The notes below the pieces were generated by a model. It did not search any database. It worked only from the letters and a program-made list of their open reading frames with translations, and was not told the DNA's origin. From Bugulina stolonifera (lineage: Eukaryota > Bryozoa > Gymnolaemata > Cheilostomatida > Bugulidae), in the NCBI GenBank assembly GCA_935421135.1, contig OW285187.1:25234429-25298428 (forward strand): DNA of 64,000 nucleotides, given 5' to 3'. Position numbers and translations under genes: made by a program. Positions 55,193-64,000 of the stretch are shown here, one piece after another (position 1 is the stretch's first letter; each line of letters starts with the position of its first letter).

Positions 55193-55388
55193 AAAATTTA
55201 AATTAAAAAACTACAAAATTCTAAATCACTGTTTTATAATTCTAATTCAAAGTTCCAGTAGAAGCTTAGCTTAGCAAAAGACAAGTTGAGGCAGGCGTTA
55301 GGCTTGATTGCAGATATATAAGCACTCATTCGATTGGTCCCATGTCAGGTTGTATGGGATGGAAGAGTCTCCCACTTGAACTGACTAT

Positions 55389-62487
<7,099 letters not shown>

Positions 62488-64000
62488 TCTAATTTAGTCA
62501 GGAACCCGTCTGTTACAAAGTGGAAGCAAAATCAAAATGGGGACCGTACCGACAAATTCCCAGGGACCGGTTTTAATAAACGGAAATTATCAAAGAGTAA
62601 ACTAGAACTTAGTTTCTAATCGCACAATCAAAGTATAGGCTTTAGGTACGGTATGTAGCAATAAAATTGAGTTCATAAAATTTTTATTAAAAAGTTAATA
62701 AATTTCATTTTAGTGAAATTGCTCACAAATATAGTTTATTGCAATACTTTATCTACATGTCACACAATCTCGGGTCTATTGCATTTCTGCTGTAGTTCCG
62801 GAAAAAAGTTATGGTTTTTCACAGTCATTATGTTACTAGCAGACCCATTGTTAAAAATAAAATTAATAATAATTATAATAATAAATAAAATGTATTAATT
62901 AATAGGTATGACAGACCCACCAAACACTATGACTATATAATCTGCAGCAATAAACTATATTTGCATAAGTAGTAGTGTTGCAGCGTTATTATTTACATAG
63001 ATAATGATTAATCATTATCATAGCACATACATAGGCTTCATATGTATGGTGTATCATACAAACTAACTACATATCCTACATGACACATGTGTCCTCGACT
63101 TATGGCAAAACCGACATAAATGACTTATAACGTAAATAGGAATATAAATATTTTGAGCTCTTAAGAAACAGTGCCACCATTCCATGCTTGTCAAGTAAAT
63201 TCAAAATTGGGATAAAAACTGGGAAGTGTTTTCAGTACAGTTACAGTAATCATACTGACCAACTAGGGCGCATAATGAGTCCACAGACACATTTTACAGA
63301 AACAATTGCTAGCTGGACGCATATGATGCATTTTATGGAAGCTGGACTCATTCATTTGATACAGTGAGCCGTGCTTTTAATCCAGCCAATAAATAGCCTA
63401 TTTAGCTTAGCTTAGGCCTCTAAGCATTGTTTACATTTCTAGGGAGTTGTCATCCAAACTATTTAGTAGGCTTCATTCTGCTAAATGTATGAACATTAAT
63501 AGGTAATAGAATACAATATGTGGATGGAAAGTCAGGGTCCATTTCATCAATCTAATCAAATTAGGCCTGGTAGTTCGCCTAAAGCTATAGGATAAAAATA
63601 TAATAATATATCCTACTATTTAAACATACAACTATGCAATATGGTGCAAGAGCACAGAAAATTTTTTACCATGCCATTTGTACAGTCATTATTCAGCAAC
63701 TCACCTGAAAGATTCTCCTTAAACATGTTCGACTCATTTTTTTCGATTCTTTTACAAATTTTGGTTGGTCGCCCTGAGTAAATTGGCTAAATCACCCATT
63801 TTTCCTGTTAGGTGCAGTATACTATTGAATAAATCTTTTATTTCGGGTCTGGGGTAAGAGCAGTCAACCGATAACATTTGAGGAAGACAAATTCTCCTGC
63901 TTCAATTCTGGCGAAGAACAAAATGCTACCTCAAATCTCTCCACTACTGCACCTACCTCCTCTTTTTCATCAATTTCTTGTGTGGTTTTGCATTGAACAA
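62488..64000. other. ADH upstream region
   Basis: AT-rich, without a confident gene. On the minus strand the ADH start codon is preceded by CTAAATTAG|A, an acceptor-like site, so an upstream non-coding exon is plausible. One candidate is 63705-63737, where ATG and ten further codons end in CTTTCAG|GTGAGT. Spliced to the ADH exon it would form a short upstream ORF rather than extend ADH. A 61-codon frame at 62713-62898 (+) looks random. Confidence 0.35.

Overview
This window is nuclear DNA from an invertebrate animal. It has intron-rich genes with GT-AG introns, AT-rich introns full of minisatellites and small transposons, and animal-specific families: G3BP, selenoprotein N, a polycystin-1-type receptor and a class III alcohol dehydrogenase. 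My guess is an early-branching marine animal such as a demosponge, but nothing here proves the phylum. The genetic code is standard, apart from one TGA read as selenocysteine.

Layout, left to right. (1) 1231-5782 (+): a 9-exon G3BP gene for a 480-residue RNA-binding stress-granule protein. (2) 7323-13255 (+): a 10-exon SELENON gene for 550 residues. It has an in-frame TGA at 10823-10825, a hairpin just downstream in the spliced message, and a convincing SECIS element at 13647-13712. (3) 15296-54952 (+): a 56-exon polycystin-1-like gene for about 3,537 residues. The order is signal peptide, WSC, PKD repeats, REJ, a second WSC, GPS, PLAT, 11 membrane segments with the polycystin (TOP) domain and channel region, and C-tail. 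(4) 55389-62487 (-): an 8-exon class III alcohol dehydrogenase (ADH5 type, 379 residues), tail to tail with the polycystin gene. I built every exon junction by hand, and the exon lengths sum to a whole number of codons in all four genes.

Mobile DNA sits in the introns. A 5.1-kb LTR retrotransposon (35326-40464, antisense) has identical-length LTRs, a tRNA-Leu-type primer binding site, a gag-like ORF and a zinc-finger-like ORF, but no recognisable pol. A diverged solo LTR of the same family lies at 16535-17103. Two roughly 700-bp elements with TTAA targets look like piggyBac-type MITEs. There are also two related hAT-like MITEs, several fold-back repeats and three tRNA-like SINE candidates.

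The most unusual pattern is that tandem repeats begin at splice donors. In SELENON exon 8 and polycystin exons 39, 43 and 47, the exon-intron junction itself lies inside a local tandem duplication. The result is up to about 27 copies of the same donor in a row. A fifth array starts over the polycystin stop codon. The genes are unrelated housekeeping or receptor genes and do not form a pathway.
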